Assembly (NCBI GenBank): GCA_028291515.1
Contig: JAQGHU010000002.1
Span: 23,058 to 87,057 of the forward strand
Length of the DNA: 64,000 nt
Source of the DNA: Schlesneria sp.
Lineage (GTDB): Bacteria; Planctomycetota; Planctomycetia; Planctomycetales; Planctomycetaceae
Reading direction: 5' to 3'
Positions within the stretch are counted from its first letter, which is position 1. Every line of letters starts with the position of its first letter. The notes below the pieces were generated by a model. It made no database searches. It saw only the letters and a list, made by a program, of their open reading frames with translations, and had not been told where the DNA came from. This document shows positions 54,781 to 64,000 of this stretch, one piece after another. The position numbers were made by a program, and so were the translations under genes.

Positions 54781-55209
54781 GTGAATCAAGCGAAGTCGGG
54801 CAACTTTTGGTCAACGTTTCTAAGCGTTGATCTCTATAAAAAGAATCAGGGGCGGCTTGCCCGGCAGATTGTCGCAGGAGCGATAGCGGCGACCATCTGC
54901 CTGCTGTGTTGGTCGATGTATCAGACGCTGCTGGCGGATGTCGGTGCGTCGGTTCGAACGGCTGTCACGGCGGTGGTCTTGGTGGCGGGATTGTGGGCGG
55001 CTTTTCGAGTCGTGAATCTGCCGCAGTTCGCTGAGTTTTTGATTGAAGTTCAACACGAAATGGCGAAGGTGTCTTGGCCGAACTGGCCGACGCTACGGCG
55101 GTCGACGGCGGTCGTGTTGTTCGTTATGGGTTTGTTGAGTGTCGTGTTGTTCTGTTACGACGTGGTTTGGCATTGGCTATTGAAGTTGATCCACGTTCTG
55201 CAGTTCTAG
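54781..55209 (+). CDS. secE: Preprotein translocase subunit SecE
   Basis: A 142-residue SecE, the small subunit of the SecYEG channel. It has three predicted helices (IVAGAIAATICLLCWSMYQ, AVTAVVLVAGLWAAFRVV and STAVVLFVMGLLSVVLF) and the signature FLIEVQHEMAKVSWPNWPTLRRS. The start is GTG at 54781 with AAGG before it; the open frame runs from 54730 without a better site. It is in order before nusG. Confidence 0.92.
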   Translation: MNQAKSGNFWSTFLSVDLYKKNQGRLARQIVAGAIAATICLLCWSMYQTLLADVGASVRTAVTAVVLVAGLWAAFRVVNLPQFAEFLIEVQHEMAKVSWPNWPTLRRSTAVVLFVMGLLSVVLFCYDVVWHWLLKLIHVLQF

Positions 55210-55282
55210 TTGCCTGCCCGCGATGCGAGTCGCGGTGTTCATAATCTGCGTTTTGGCAGAGGGGCCCGGGGGGTGAGCGGCC

Positions 55283-55834
55283 ATGTCGGAAGGTGCTGAG
55301 CAGCAGATGGAATGGTACGTTTTGAAGGTTCAAAGCAATCGCGAACGAACCATTCGCGATGCGCTGAAGCGTCGAATCGGCCAGGAGGCGCTCGACGAGT
55401 TTTTTGGGGAGATTGTAATCCCCGTCGAAAAGATCGTGGATAACAAGTCCGGCAAACGCCGGGTCATCGAACAGAAGCTGTATCCCGGCTATCTGATGGT
55501 TCAGATGATCTTGAATGACGAGACTTGGTATTTGGTTCGAACGACAAATGGAGTCGGAGACTTCACGGGAGCGGCAGGGCAGCCGATCCCGATGCAACCG
55601 CAGGAAATTGATCGCATGCTGGGTGTTGGCGTCACGACGCCGGCCGAACCTGCACGCGTCAAGATCGAATTCAGCGCTGGCGACGGCGTGAAAATCAAGG
55701 ACGGTGCTTTCGAAGGATTTGATGGTCAGATCGAAGGTGTCGACGAACATAGCGGTAAGATCACCGTTTTGATTGAGATTTTTGGCAGGCCAACGCCTGT
55801 TGATCTGGAGTCGTGGCAGGTTGAGCGAACCTGA
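55283..55834 (+). CDS. nusG: Transcription antitermination protein NusG
   Basis: A 183-residue NusG: NGN domain ([27 protein letters not shown]) and C-terminal KOW ([20 protein letters not shown]). It couples RNA polymerase, Rho and ribosome. A purine-rich GGGGGGTGAG segment precedes the ATG. Typical place between secE and rplK. Confidence 0.96.
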   Translation: MSEGAEQQMEWYVLKVQSNRERTIRDALKRRIGQEALDEFFGEIVIPVEKIVDNKSGKRRVIEQKLYPGYLMVQMILNDETWYLVRTTNGVGDFTGAAGQPIPMQPQEIDRMLGVGVTTPAEPARVKIEFSAGDGVKIKDGAFEGFDGQIEGVDEHSGKITVLIEIFGRPTPVDLESWQVERT

Positions 55835-55866
55835 TCGAATCCAGGAACGAGTAGAGGAGACGGCTG

Positions 55867-56301
55867 GTGGCGAAGAAACAGGCGAAGATCAAAGCACAGG
55901 TCAAGGTTCAGATCCCTGGGGGTAAGGCAACGCCTGCTCCTCCAGTCGGTACCGCTCTCGGTCCGCACGGGATCAACCTCGGCCAGTTCGTGATGCAGTT
56001 CAACGAAAAAACCCGCGACCTGAACGGCATGATTGTGCCCGTGGTTGTGACTGTTTTCGAAGACCGCACATTTACATTCGAATTGAAAAGCCCTCCGGCG
56101 TCCGTGCTGCTGAAGCAAGCAGCCGGGATTGCCAAGGGTGCTGTCAACGCCAAGACGGATCGCGTTGGTAGTGTGACTGCGGCTCAGGTTTTGGACATCG
56201 TCAAGGCGAAGTTTGCTGACTTGAACTCCCGCGATCACGAGCATGCGGCTCTCATGATTCGAGGGACCGCTCGCAGCATGGGTATTGAAGTTTTGGACTG
56301 A
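55867..56301 (+). CDS. rplK: 50S ribosomal protein L11
   Basis: A 144-residue L11 of the GTPase-associated region. It has [16 protein letters not shown] and [18 protein letters not shown], and the C-terminal RNA-binding [21 protein letters not shown]. The start is GTG at 55867 with GAGGAG ten bases upstream. Next gene is rplA. Confidence 0.96.
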   Translation: MAKKQAKIKAQVKVQIPGGKATPAPPVGTALGPHGINLGQFVMQFNEKTRDLNGMIVPVVVTVFEDRTFTFELKSPPASVLLKQAAGIAKGAVNAKTDRVGSVTAAQVLDIVKAKFADLNSRDHEHAALMIRGTARSMGIEVLD

Positions 56302-56339
56302 AGTCGCCGGGATTCTTTTTAGAAGTTTGTGGGTGTTCC

Positions 56340-57044
56340 ATGGCACATGTCTCTAAGCGTGTACGAATTCTGCGCGAGCAGTTGGCCGAAGTGGGGTCAC
56401 TGGACGTTGGCGCAGCGGTTCAATTGTTGAAGTCTCTCGAAGACAATCTTCCAACCGGGGTACGCAAGTGCCGGTTCGATCAGTCGGTCACGATCGCGAT
56501 GCGTCTGGGGATTGATCCTCGACAAGCTGACCAGATCGTCCGGGGATCGATCGTCCTGCCGCACGGGATTGGTAAAGCCAAGCGAGTGATCGTGTTTGCC
56601 CAGGGTGACAACGTCGCAGTCGCTACCGCGGCTGGAGCGGACTTCGTCGGCGGCAAGGATCTGGCTGAAAAGATCAAGGGTGGTTGGCTGGACTTCGACG
56701 TCGCGATCGCGTCTCCGGACATGATGGGTGTCGTCGGTCCGCTCGGTAAGGTACTTGGTCCTCGCGGATTGATGCCTTCGCCGCGCGCCGGAACGGTCAC
56801 CAGCGACATCGCGGGTGCTATTCGCGAATACAAAGCGGGTAAGGTTGAGTTCCGTTGTGATTCAGGCGGTAACGTTCACGCCGTTGTCGGCAGGCTGTCA
56901 TTCGGTCAAGCAGAACTGACCGAGAATGTGGACGCGATGGTCAAGTACGTGCGATCCATCAAGCCTGCCACATCCAAAGGTCAATACGTCCGCAACGTCT
57001 GCTTGTCGGCAACGATGACGCCGGGTATTTCAATCGCAGGTTAG
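56340..57044 (+). CDS. rplA: 50S ribosomal protein L1
   Basis: A 234-residue L1 with the [15 protein letters not shown] signature and the usual N-terminal helix region ([13 protein letters not shown]). It binds 23S rRNA at the stalk and its own mRNA in many bacteria. It follows rplK by 38 bases. An 18-base near repeat spans its stop codon (57024-57041 and 57048-57065). Confidence 0.96.
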   Translation: MAHVSKRVRILREQLAEVGSLDVGAAVQLLKSLEDNLPTGVRKCRFDQSVTIAMRLGIDPRQADQIVRGSIVLPHGIGKAKRVIVFAQGDNVAVATAAGADFVGGKDLAEKIKGGWLDFDVAIASPDMMGVVGPLGKVLGPRGLMPSPRAGTVTSDIAGAIREYKAGKVEFRCDSGGNVHAVVGRLSFGQAELTENVDAMVKYVRSIKPATSKGQYVRNVCLSATMTPGISIAG

Positions 57045-57107
57045 CCAGGTATTTCGATTGCAAGTGAGTACGGAATTCTGGCGTGATTGGCCAGCGTGGA
57101 GTGAGCG

Positions 57108-57626
57108 ATGAGCAAAGTTGTTAAACGAATGATGATTGACAGCATTCAAGGTGCTCTGGGTGAGTGCCGTGAAGTGCTGGTGCTGGATGCTTCGCGCCTG
57201 ACCGGTTTCGCAGCGAATCAATTGCGATTGGATCTGCGTAAGAAGCGAATCTCCATGTTGGGTGTCAAGAACGCCGTAGCGCGTCGAGCGCTCAGCGAGA
57301 TTGGCCTGACAGGAGCAGCCGGCGCTCTGACCGGCGCTTGCACTCTGGTTTTCGGCAGCGACGACATTGTTGCTCTGTCGAAGGAATTGACCAGCTGCTG
57401 TGAAAAGCAGAAGGTGATGGAAATCCGTGGCGGTGCGATTGGCGACACGCCACTCAATGCCAAGGATGTCGAATCGCTGAGCAAGAGCCCAGGACGCAAG
57501 GAATTGTTGAGCCAGATCGTGGGACTGATCCTCAGCCCAGGCGGTCGGCTTGTCAGCGCGATTGGCGGACCAGCACGCAAGATTGCTGGCCAAGTGAAGA
57601 CAATCGCAGACAAAGAAGCATCCTGA
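57108..57626 (+). CDS. rplJ: 50S ribosomal protein L10
   Basis: A 172-residue L10, the base of the L7/L12 stalk. The start MSKVVKRMMIDSIQGAL, LRLDLRKKRISMLGVKNAVARRAL and the helical C-terminal region are as expected. The 63-base gap from rplA is the only room for an L10 leader. rplL follows after 96 bases. Confidence 0.95.
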   Translation: MSKVVKRMMIDSIQGALGECREVLVLDASRLTGFAANQLRLDLRKKRISMLGVKNAVARRALSEIGLTGAAGALTGACTLVFGSDDIVALSKELTSCCEKQKVMEIRGGAIGDTPLNAKDVESLSKSPGRKELLSQIVGLILSPGGRLVSAIGGPARKIAGQVKTIADKEAS

Positions 57627-57722
57627 GCCTCTCGGCTTGTGATGCATGTAGAACCAAACTGACGTCGACTTGTTGTAACGTCTTGACCCAGAGTTTGTTT
57701 GTAGTTTGAAAGGATGAGTTCG

Positions 57723-58115
57723 ATGAGCGATTTTGATGCGACGATTACACAGTTGGGCGATCAGATTGTTGGTTTGACCCTGCTCCAGGCCAAGTCGCTG
57801 GCAGATTACCTGAAAGAAAAGCATGGTATTGAGCCAGCCAGTGGCGGCGTGATGGTTGCTGCCGGCCCAGGCGGTCCTGCTGCTGCTGCGGTTGTGGAAG
57901 AGAAGACCGAGTTCGACGTCATCCTCACCGGTTTCGGCGAGAACAAGATTGGCGTGATCAAGGTTGTCCGTGGCGCAACGGGCCTGGGCCTGAAGGAAGC
58001 CAAGGATCTGGTCGAAGGCGTGCCAAAGCCGCTGAAGACCGGTATCTCGAAAGACGACGCGGCCAAAATGAAGGCCGAAGTCGAACAAGCAGGCGGAACC
58101 TGCGAGATCAAGTAG
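57723..58115 (+). CDS. rplL: 50S ribosomal protein L7/L12
   Basis: A 130-residue L7/L12. The N-terminal dimerisation segment ([21 protein letters not shown]), an Ala/Gly hinge ([17 protein letters not shown]) and the C-terminal domain ([24 protein letters not shown]) are present. I chose the ATG at 57723, since AAAGGA lies nine bases ahead; the ATG at 57714 overlaps that site. Confidence 0.95.
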   Translation: MSDFDATITQLGDQIVGLTLLQAKSLADYLKEKHGIEPASGGVMVAAGPGGPAAAAVVEEKTEFDVILTGFGENKIGVIKVVRGATGLGLKEAKDLVEGVPKPLKTGISKDDAAKMKAEVEQAGGTCEIK

Positions 58116-58130
58116 TCTGGCAAGGATGAC

Positions 58131-58154
58131 GTCCGCAAGTGAGAGCTTGCGGAC
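58131..58154 (+). terminator. Attenuator/processing hairpin after rplL
   Basis: A perfect 9-bp stem GTCCGCAAG / CTTGCGGAC with loop TGAGAG, 15 bases after the rplL stop. There is no T-run, so it resembles the E. coli rplL-rpoB attenuator/processing site more than a full terminator. Confidence 0.55.
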
Positions 58155-58293
58155 GAATGCCGACGAAGAATGACAAACTCGGGTAATGACGTGGTCAGGG
58201 CGCGACGGCGAGGATGGTCCGAAGCGCCCCTCGACCTTGCTTGCATTTAGGGCTTGACCCTTGTGCTGGCGTAGGCTGTGTTGCACAATGCTT

Positions 58294-58311
58294 TTTGCAG
58301 AATTCTGCAAA
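58294..58311. promoter_or_regulatory. 18-bp perfect palindrome before rpoB
   Basis: TTTGCAGAATTCTGCAAA is a perfect 18-bp dyad in the rplL-rpoB spacer, 372 bases ahead of rpoB. It could be a dimer operator. Chance occurrence of an 18-bp palindrome is low but not excluded. Confidence 0.4.
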
Positions 58312-58683
58312 GCGGGCGGAACACGGCAAGACGCCATGGAATCTCGTCAGCATGGCTGACTGGACTTCCTTAAGTACCGTCATTGGCTGGGCATTACGAA
58401 TGTCGATAGGCGGGTTCAGAGGTCACGCTTTGACAGTCGTGAGCGAAAATAATCTGGCGACCGCTGCGCAGCGAACAAGTTGCGACAGCCGGTATAGGTG
58501 CGCACGGTGGCGCAGAAACGTCAGACAATCGCCATTCTTCCCGATAGGGGTCGGTTTCCGATGCCACCCTGTCACAACAGTCGTGCGTTTAGTCCGCTGA
58601 GCCACGTGGACTAGTGTCGCAGGCTGCCCTTCTGCCGTAAATAACAGTTTGACGAATCAATTTGGGATCTAGGAAGCAACCTA

Positions 58684-61600
58684 ATGGCAATTCCGGCCAC
58701 CCGTATCATCGCAACGACCGAGACTCGGTCGTTTGGGTCGCTGCAGTCTCAGTTCCAGATTTCTGATCTCACCGAGATCCAGGTCAATTCATATATCCGC
58801 TTCTTGCAGTTGGATGACGATCCGCGCGAACGCAAGGATCTGGGCTTGGAAGCCATCCTGCGGGAAGTGTTTCCGATCGAGAGCTACGATCACCGCTATC
58901 GCTTGGAGTACGTCAAGTACGAGTTGGGCAAGCCCCGCTACACGTCGCTTGAATGCCGCCAGTTGCGATTGACCTATGGTCGTCCATTCCGAATTTGGCT
59001 GCGGCTGATGAAGGAACAAGCGATCGAAGAAGAGGTTTACCTGGGTGACATGCCGATCATGATCGGCGGCGGTGAGTTCATCATCAACGGTGCTGAACGT
59101 GTCGTGGTCAGCCAGTTGCACCGCTCCCCTGGTGTGGACTTTGTGCAAGGTTCGGAACCTGGCGAACGAAAGCAGTTTTCGTGTCGCGTAATTCCCGAGC
59201 GTGGCAGCTGGATCGAAATCGTCATCAGCAAGCGTGAAACGCTGGGTGTGCGGATCGATCAGAGCGGCAAGTTCTCGGCAATGACGTTCCTGCGAGCGAT
59301 GGATCCGAGCTACGGCACCAGCACCGCGCTGATCAAGCTGTTCTACGAAACCAAGGCCGTTAAGATCGGCCGTGGCGACGAAGTCCTGCTCGGTAAGCAC
59401 ACCGCCGAAGATGTCGTCTATCCAGCCGGTCACGAACGGGTTGGTGAAATCATCGCCGAACTCGGCGATAAGCTGACCGAAGCGATGGTCGCCGAGATCA
59501 AGGCTTCGACGCTCAAGACAGTCGAAGTCATTGAAAAGTCCGACGACTTGCTGGCCCTGTCCAGTATTCTCGAAGATCCGACCAGCACGCACGAAGATGC
59601 GTTGCTGCGAATCTTCCAGCGCCTGCGTCCTGGCAACCCGCCGGCACTCGATAAGGCAATCGAACTGTTCAAGGAGAAGTTCTACGACGTCAACCGCTAC
59701 CGACTCGGTCGCGTCGGCCGGTTCCGTATCAATCGCAAGTTCGATCAATCGATTCCCGACAGCGAAATGACGCTGAAGGCGGAAGACGTTGTGAACGCGA
59801 TTCGCTACGTGATCAAACTGCGAATCGGCGACAACAGCGCTCACGTCGACGATATCGATAACCTCGGTAATCGCCGCCTGCGAACGATCGACGAGTTGGC
59901 TGCTGAAGAAATCCGTAAGGGCTTCCTGAAGCTGCGTCGGACCGTTCAGGAACGAATGAGCCTGAAAGATGTCGAAGAAATGTCACCACGTACTTTGGTT
60001 AATCCCAAGAGCGTGTCGGCAGCGATTGAGTACTTCTTCGGACGCGGCGAACTGTCACAGGTGGTCGACCAGACCAACCCATTGGCGACGCTAACTCACG
60101 AACGACGACTCAGTGCCCTCGGCCCTGGTGGTTTGAATCGTAAGCGAGCGGGCTTCGAAGTTCGCGACGTGCATATTTCGCACTACGGACGAATCTGCCC
60201 GATTGAAACGCCTGAAGGTACGAACATCGGTTTGATTTCCAGCCTCAGCATCTTCGCTCGCGTCGATGACTATGGCTTCCTGATCACTCCGTATCGCATC
60301 GTCAAGAACAAGAAGGTCACTGACGAAGTCGAATGGCTGCGAGCCGACCAGGAATCGCGAGTCTTCATCGCTCCTGCTGATACTCCTGTCGAAAAGAATG
60401 CGATCGTTGGCGATCGCGTGATGGCACGATTCCACAACGACGTGGTTTGGATGGCGTCAAACGATGTCGGGTTCATCGACGTGGCCTCGTGCCAGATGGT
60501 CGGTGTCTCGGCCGGTTTGATTCCGTTCCTCGAGCACGACGATGCGAACCGGGCCCTGATGGGTTCGAACATGCAACGCCAGGGCGTTCCATTGCTCATC
60601 GCCGAATCACCACTCGTCGGCACGGGTCTGGAGCGGGCTGTCGCCGAAAGTTCGGGGATGGTTTTGCGAGCCGAGAAGAGCGGCAAAATCACCTATGTCG
60701 ATTCGACCTGCATCGAACTCGAAGGGAAGCGAACCGAGCTTCGTAAGTACACCGGCTTGAATGAACGTACTTGCTTGAATCAAACTCCGATCGTCAAGGT
60801 CGGACAGCGAGTCAAGAAAGGCGAAATTCTCGTCGACAGTGCTGCAACCTCGGCCGGTGAATTGGCCTTGGGGCGTAACGTACTGGTCGCCTTCATGTCG
60901 TTCGAAGGTTTCAACTTCGAAGATGCGATCATCCTCTCCGAACGCCTCGTGAAGGAAGACGTGTACACGTCGATCCACATCGACGAATTCGACGTGGAAG
61001 TTCGCGAAACCAAGCTCGGACGGGAAGAGTTCACTCGCGACATTCCGAACGTCAGCGAAAAGGCTCTGCGAAACCTCGACGAGAGCGGCGTCGTTCAGAT
61101 CGGGACGCGAGTCGAACCAGGCGACATCCTTGTCGGTAAGGTCTCGCCTAAGGCCAAGACGGAACTGACACCTGAAGAAAAGTTGCTGCACGCGATCTTC
61201 GGTCGTGCTGGCGAAGACGTGAAGAACGAATCGCTGGAAGTTCCGAGCGGTACCGAAGGGATCGTCATCCATACCGAGAAGTTCTCGCGACGGATGAGTC
61301 TCTCGGAAACCGAACGTAAGAAGTTCGAAGCAGAATTGAAGAAGAACGAAGACGCTGGCAACGCCAAGATCGCCGATGCCTTCCGCGAATTCATGAAGGA
61401 ATTCGAGAAGGTTCTGGATCGACGATTGACCGACGCCGATGCTCGCGAGATCCGTACGATCACCGACGACAAGTTCGTGGCCAGCTATGCGGAAGGTTTC
61501 CGTTCGACGCTTGATTCTCTCGACATCCGCAGTCCACAGAAGAAGGCGGATTGCCGCCGGGCCTTCAAAGATGGCTGGGGATCGGTTGAAGATGCGATTG

Positions 61601-62394
61601 ATCAACGTGACCGCCTGCTGAATACGATGAAGCGTGGCGATGAACTGCCAAGCGGCGTGTTGCAGATGGTGAAGGTCTATGTCGCCTCGAAACGTCAGAT
61701 TTCGGTCGGCGATAAGATGGCCGGTCGCCACGGTAACAAGGGGGTGATCTCGAAGGTCCTGCCAGTCGAGGACATGCCATTCCTGGAAGACGGAACGTCA
61801 ATCGACATCATCCTGAACCCGCTGGGCGTTCCTAGCCGTATGAACGTCGGTCAGATTTTGGAAACGCACCTTGGTTGGGCCGCTGCGAAGCTGGGCTTCA
61901 AGGTCCGCAGTCCCGTCTTCGACAGTCCTTCCGAAGAAATTGTCATCAACTACTTGCGTGAAGCCGGCTTGCCGGAAGACGGCAAGGCCCAGTTGTTTGA
62001 CGGTCGAACGGGAGAGAAGTTCGAGCAGAAGACGACTGTGGGTTATATCTACATGCTGAAGCTGCACCACTTGGTTGAAGACAAGGTGCATGCTCGAGCA
62101 ACGGGTCCGTACTCGTTGATCACCCAACAACCACTCGGGGGCAAGGCTCGCTTTGGCGGTCAACGCTTCGGGGAAATGGAAGTGTGGGCGCTGGAAGCTT
62201 ACGGTGCCGCGTTCATCCTGCAGGAACTGCTGACGGTGAAGAGCGACGACGTGGAAGGACGTACCAAGATTTACGAATCGATGGTCAAGGGTGAGAACAC
62301 TCTTGAGGCAGGTACTCCGGCAAGCTTCGAAGTGTTGAACAACGAAATCCGCGGCCTGTGCCTGAACATGCAGTTGGAAAAGACTTCAAGCTGA
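58684..62394 (+). CDS. rpoB: DNA-directed RNA polymerase subunit beta
   Basis: A 1236-residue beta subunit, shorter than E. coli (1342) because some lineage-specific insertions are absent. Signature regions: [11 protein letters not shown] after [26 protein letters not shown] and the C-terminal [25 protein letters not shown]. The rifampicin pocket reads [25 protein letters not shown], keeping the Q, D, H, R and S contacts of E. coli 513, 516, 526, 529 and 531 but with A at 522. ATG at 58684; an AGGAAG motif lies close before it. rpoC follows after 147 bases. Confidence 0.98.
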   Translation: MAIPATRIIATTETRSFGSLQSQFQISDLTEIQVNSYIRFLQLDDDPRERKDLGLEAILREVFPIESYDHRYRLEYVKYELGKPRYTSLECRQLRLTYGRPFRIWLRLMKEQAIEEEVYLGDMPIMIGGGEFIINGAERVVVSQLHRSPGVDFVQGSEPGERKQFSCRVIPERGSWIEIVISKRETLGVRIDQSGKFSAMTFLRAMDPSYGTSTALIKLFYETKAVKIGRGDEVLLGKHTAEDVVYPAGHERVGEIIAELGDKLTEAMVAEIKASTLKTVEVIEKSDDLLALSSILEDPTSTHEDALLRIFQRLRPGNPPALDKAIELFKEKFYDVNRYRLGRVGRFRINRKFDQSIPDSEMTLKAEDVVNAIRYVIKLRIGDNSAHVDDIDNLGNRRLRTIDELAAEEIRKGFLKLRRTVQERMSLKDVEEMSPRTLVNPKSVSAAIEYFFGRGELSQVVDQTNPLATLTHERRLSALGPGGLNRKRAGFEVRDVHISHYGRICPIETPEGTNIGLISSLSIFARVDDYGFLITPYRIVKNKKVTDEVEWLRADQESRVFIAPADTPVEKNAIVGDRVMARFHNDVVWMASNDVGFIDVASCQMVGVSAGLIPFLEHDDANRALMGSNMQRQGVPLLIAESPLVGTGLERAVAESSGMVLRAEKSGKITYVDSTCIELEGKRTELRKYTGLNERTCLNQTPIVKVGQRVKKGEILVDSAATSAGELALGRNVLVAFMSFEGFNFEDAIILSERLVKEDVYTSIHIDEFDVEVRETKLGREEFTRDIPNVSEKALRNLDESGVVQIGTRVEPGDILVGKVSPKAKTELTPEEKLLHAIFGRAGEDVKNESLEVPSGTEGIVIHTEKFSRRMSLSETERKKFEAELKKNEDAGNAKIADAFREFMKEFEKVLDRRLTDADAREIRTITDDKFVASYAEGFRSTLDSLDIRSPQKKADCRRAFKDGWGSVEDAIDQRDRLLNTMKRGDELPSGVLQMVKVYVASKRQISVGDKMAGRHGNKGVISKVLPVEDMPFLEDGTSIDIILNPLGVPSRMNVGQILETHLGWAAAKLGFKVRSPVFDSPSEEIVINYLREAGLPEDGKAQLFDGRTGEKFEQKTTVGYIYMLKLHHLVEDKVHARATGPYSLITQQPLGGKARFGGQRFGEMEVWALEAYGAAFILQELLTVKSDDVEGRTKIYESMVKGENTLEAGTPASFEVLNNEIRGLCLNMQLEKTSS

Positions 62395-62541
62395 CAACGG
62401 GGAAGGCTGCGTGAATTCGCAGCCTGCTCGTTCGAGCTTGTCGTTGTCGAACACAACTGAAGAACTGATAAACACGGCGGCTTCGGCCGCCTGACCTGAA
62501 TCAATAGCAGATAGATCGTTATCCAGCGGGGGGGAATCCAC

Positions 62542-64000
<1,459 letters not shown>

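Larger units (their letters stand above)
58116..58683. other. rplL-rpoB spacer
   Basis: About 570 bases with no convincing gene. It holds the hairpin at 58131-58154 and the palindrome at 58294-58311 (separate entries). A TTGACC at 58254 with a weak -10 (TGTGTT) is a doubtful promoter. In E. coli this spacer carries an attenuator and an RNase III site. Confidence 0.6.

Noticed and set aside
58254..58282. TTGACC-17-TGTGTT as a promoter before rpoB
   Set aside because: The -10 box is too weak and no second line of support exists.
57030..58337. 435-codon minus-strand frame over rplA end, rplJ and rplL
   Set aside because: Antisense shadow of ribosomal protein genes.

Overview
The window reads as chromosomal DNA of a planctomycete, most likely family Planctomycetaceae and perhaps near Schlesneria (the genus is a guess). 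The support is a DUF1559 protein with a type IV pilin-like N-terminus, a TPR/FG-GAP/ASPIC protein, a membrane-anchored Pkn-type kinase, DUF1080-like secreted proteins, a giant Asn/Gly-rich beta-helix protein, and an EF-Tu with an unusual switch I region. I see no integrase, transposase, prophage, CRISPR array or rRNA.

Layout. 1-15.7 kb: the N-terminal part of a Ser/Thr kinase, two HD phosphohydrolases, a DUF1080-like secreted protein, the PrkA (YeaG)/YhbH (YeaH) pair, RtcA, a PSP1-domain protein, two more secreted proteins and a VWA protein. 15.8-26.0 kb: one 3389-residue surface protein, predicted as an inverse-autotransporter-like barrel followed by a very long beta-helical passenger with a roughly 1 kb internal duplication. 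26-36.7 kb: an S46 dipeptidyl-peptidase, an orphan RND permease, an SDR oxidoreductase, a tandem alpha/beta-hydrolase, an Spo0M-like protein and a small membrane protein, with two hairpin (MITE/REP-like) elements between genes. 36.7-43.5 kb: an operon DUF1559 - lipoprotein - TPR/FG-GAP/ASPIC, then two proteins of unknown function. 43.6-51 kb: a thioesterase and purF, proB, a 46-residue membrane peptide, a Rieske/cytochrome b pair in which cytochrome b carries two fused c-type haem sites, and nrnA. 51.1-64 kb: tRNA-Ala, two small proteins, then the conserved information-processing cluster tRNA-Thr(UGU)-Tyr-Gly-Thr(GGU)-tuf-rpmG-tRNA-Trp-secE-nusG-rplK-rplA-rplJ-rplL-rpoB-rpoC. Its gene order is like the E. 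coli thrU-tyrU-glyT-thrT-tufB-secE-nusG-rplKAJL-rpoBC region. rpoC runs off the window.

Working together: Rieske and cytochrome b-c form the core of a quinol-oxidising bc complex that carries its own c-type haems. PrkA and YhbH form the known kinase/VWA stress pair, here without SpoVR in view. The tuf-rpoC cluster supplies translation and transcription machinery. Many gene starts were moved inward from the longest open frame to a start with a better Shine-Dalgarno sequence or signal peptide; these choices are stated. All functions come from reading motifs by eye; no database search was run.
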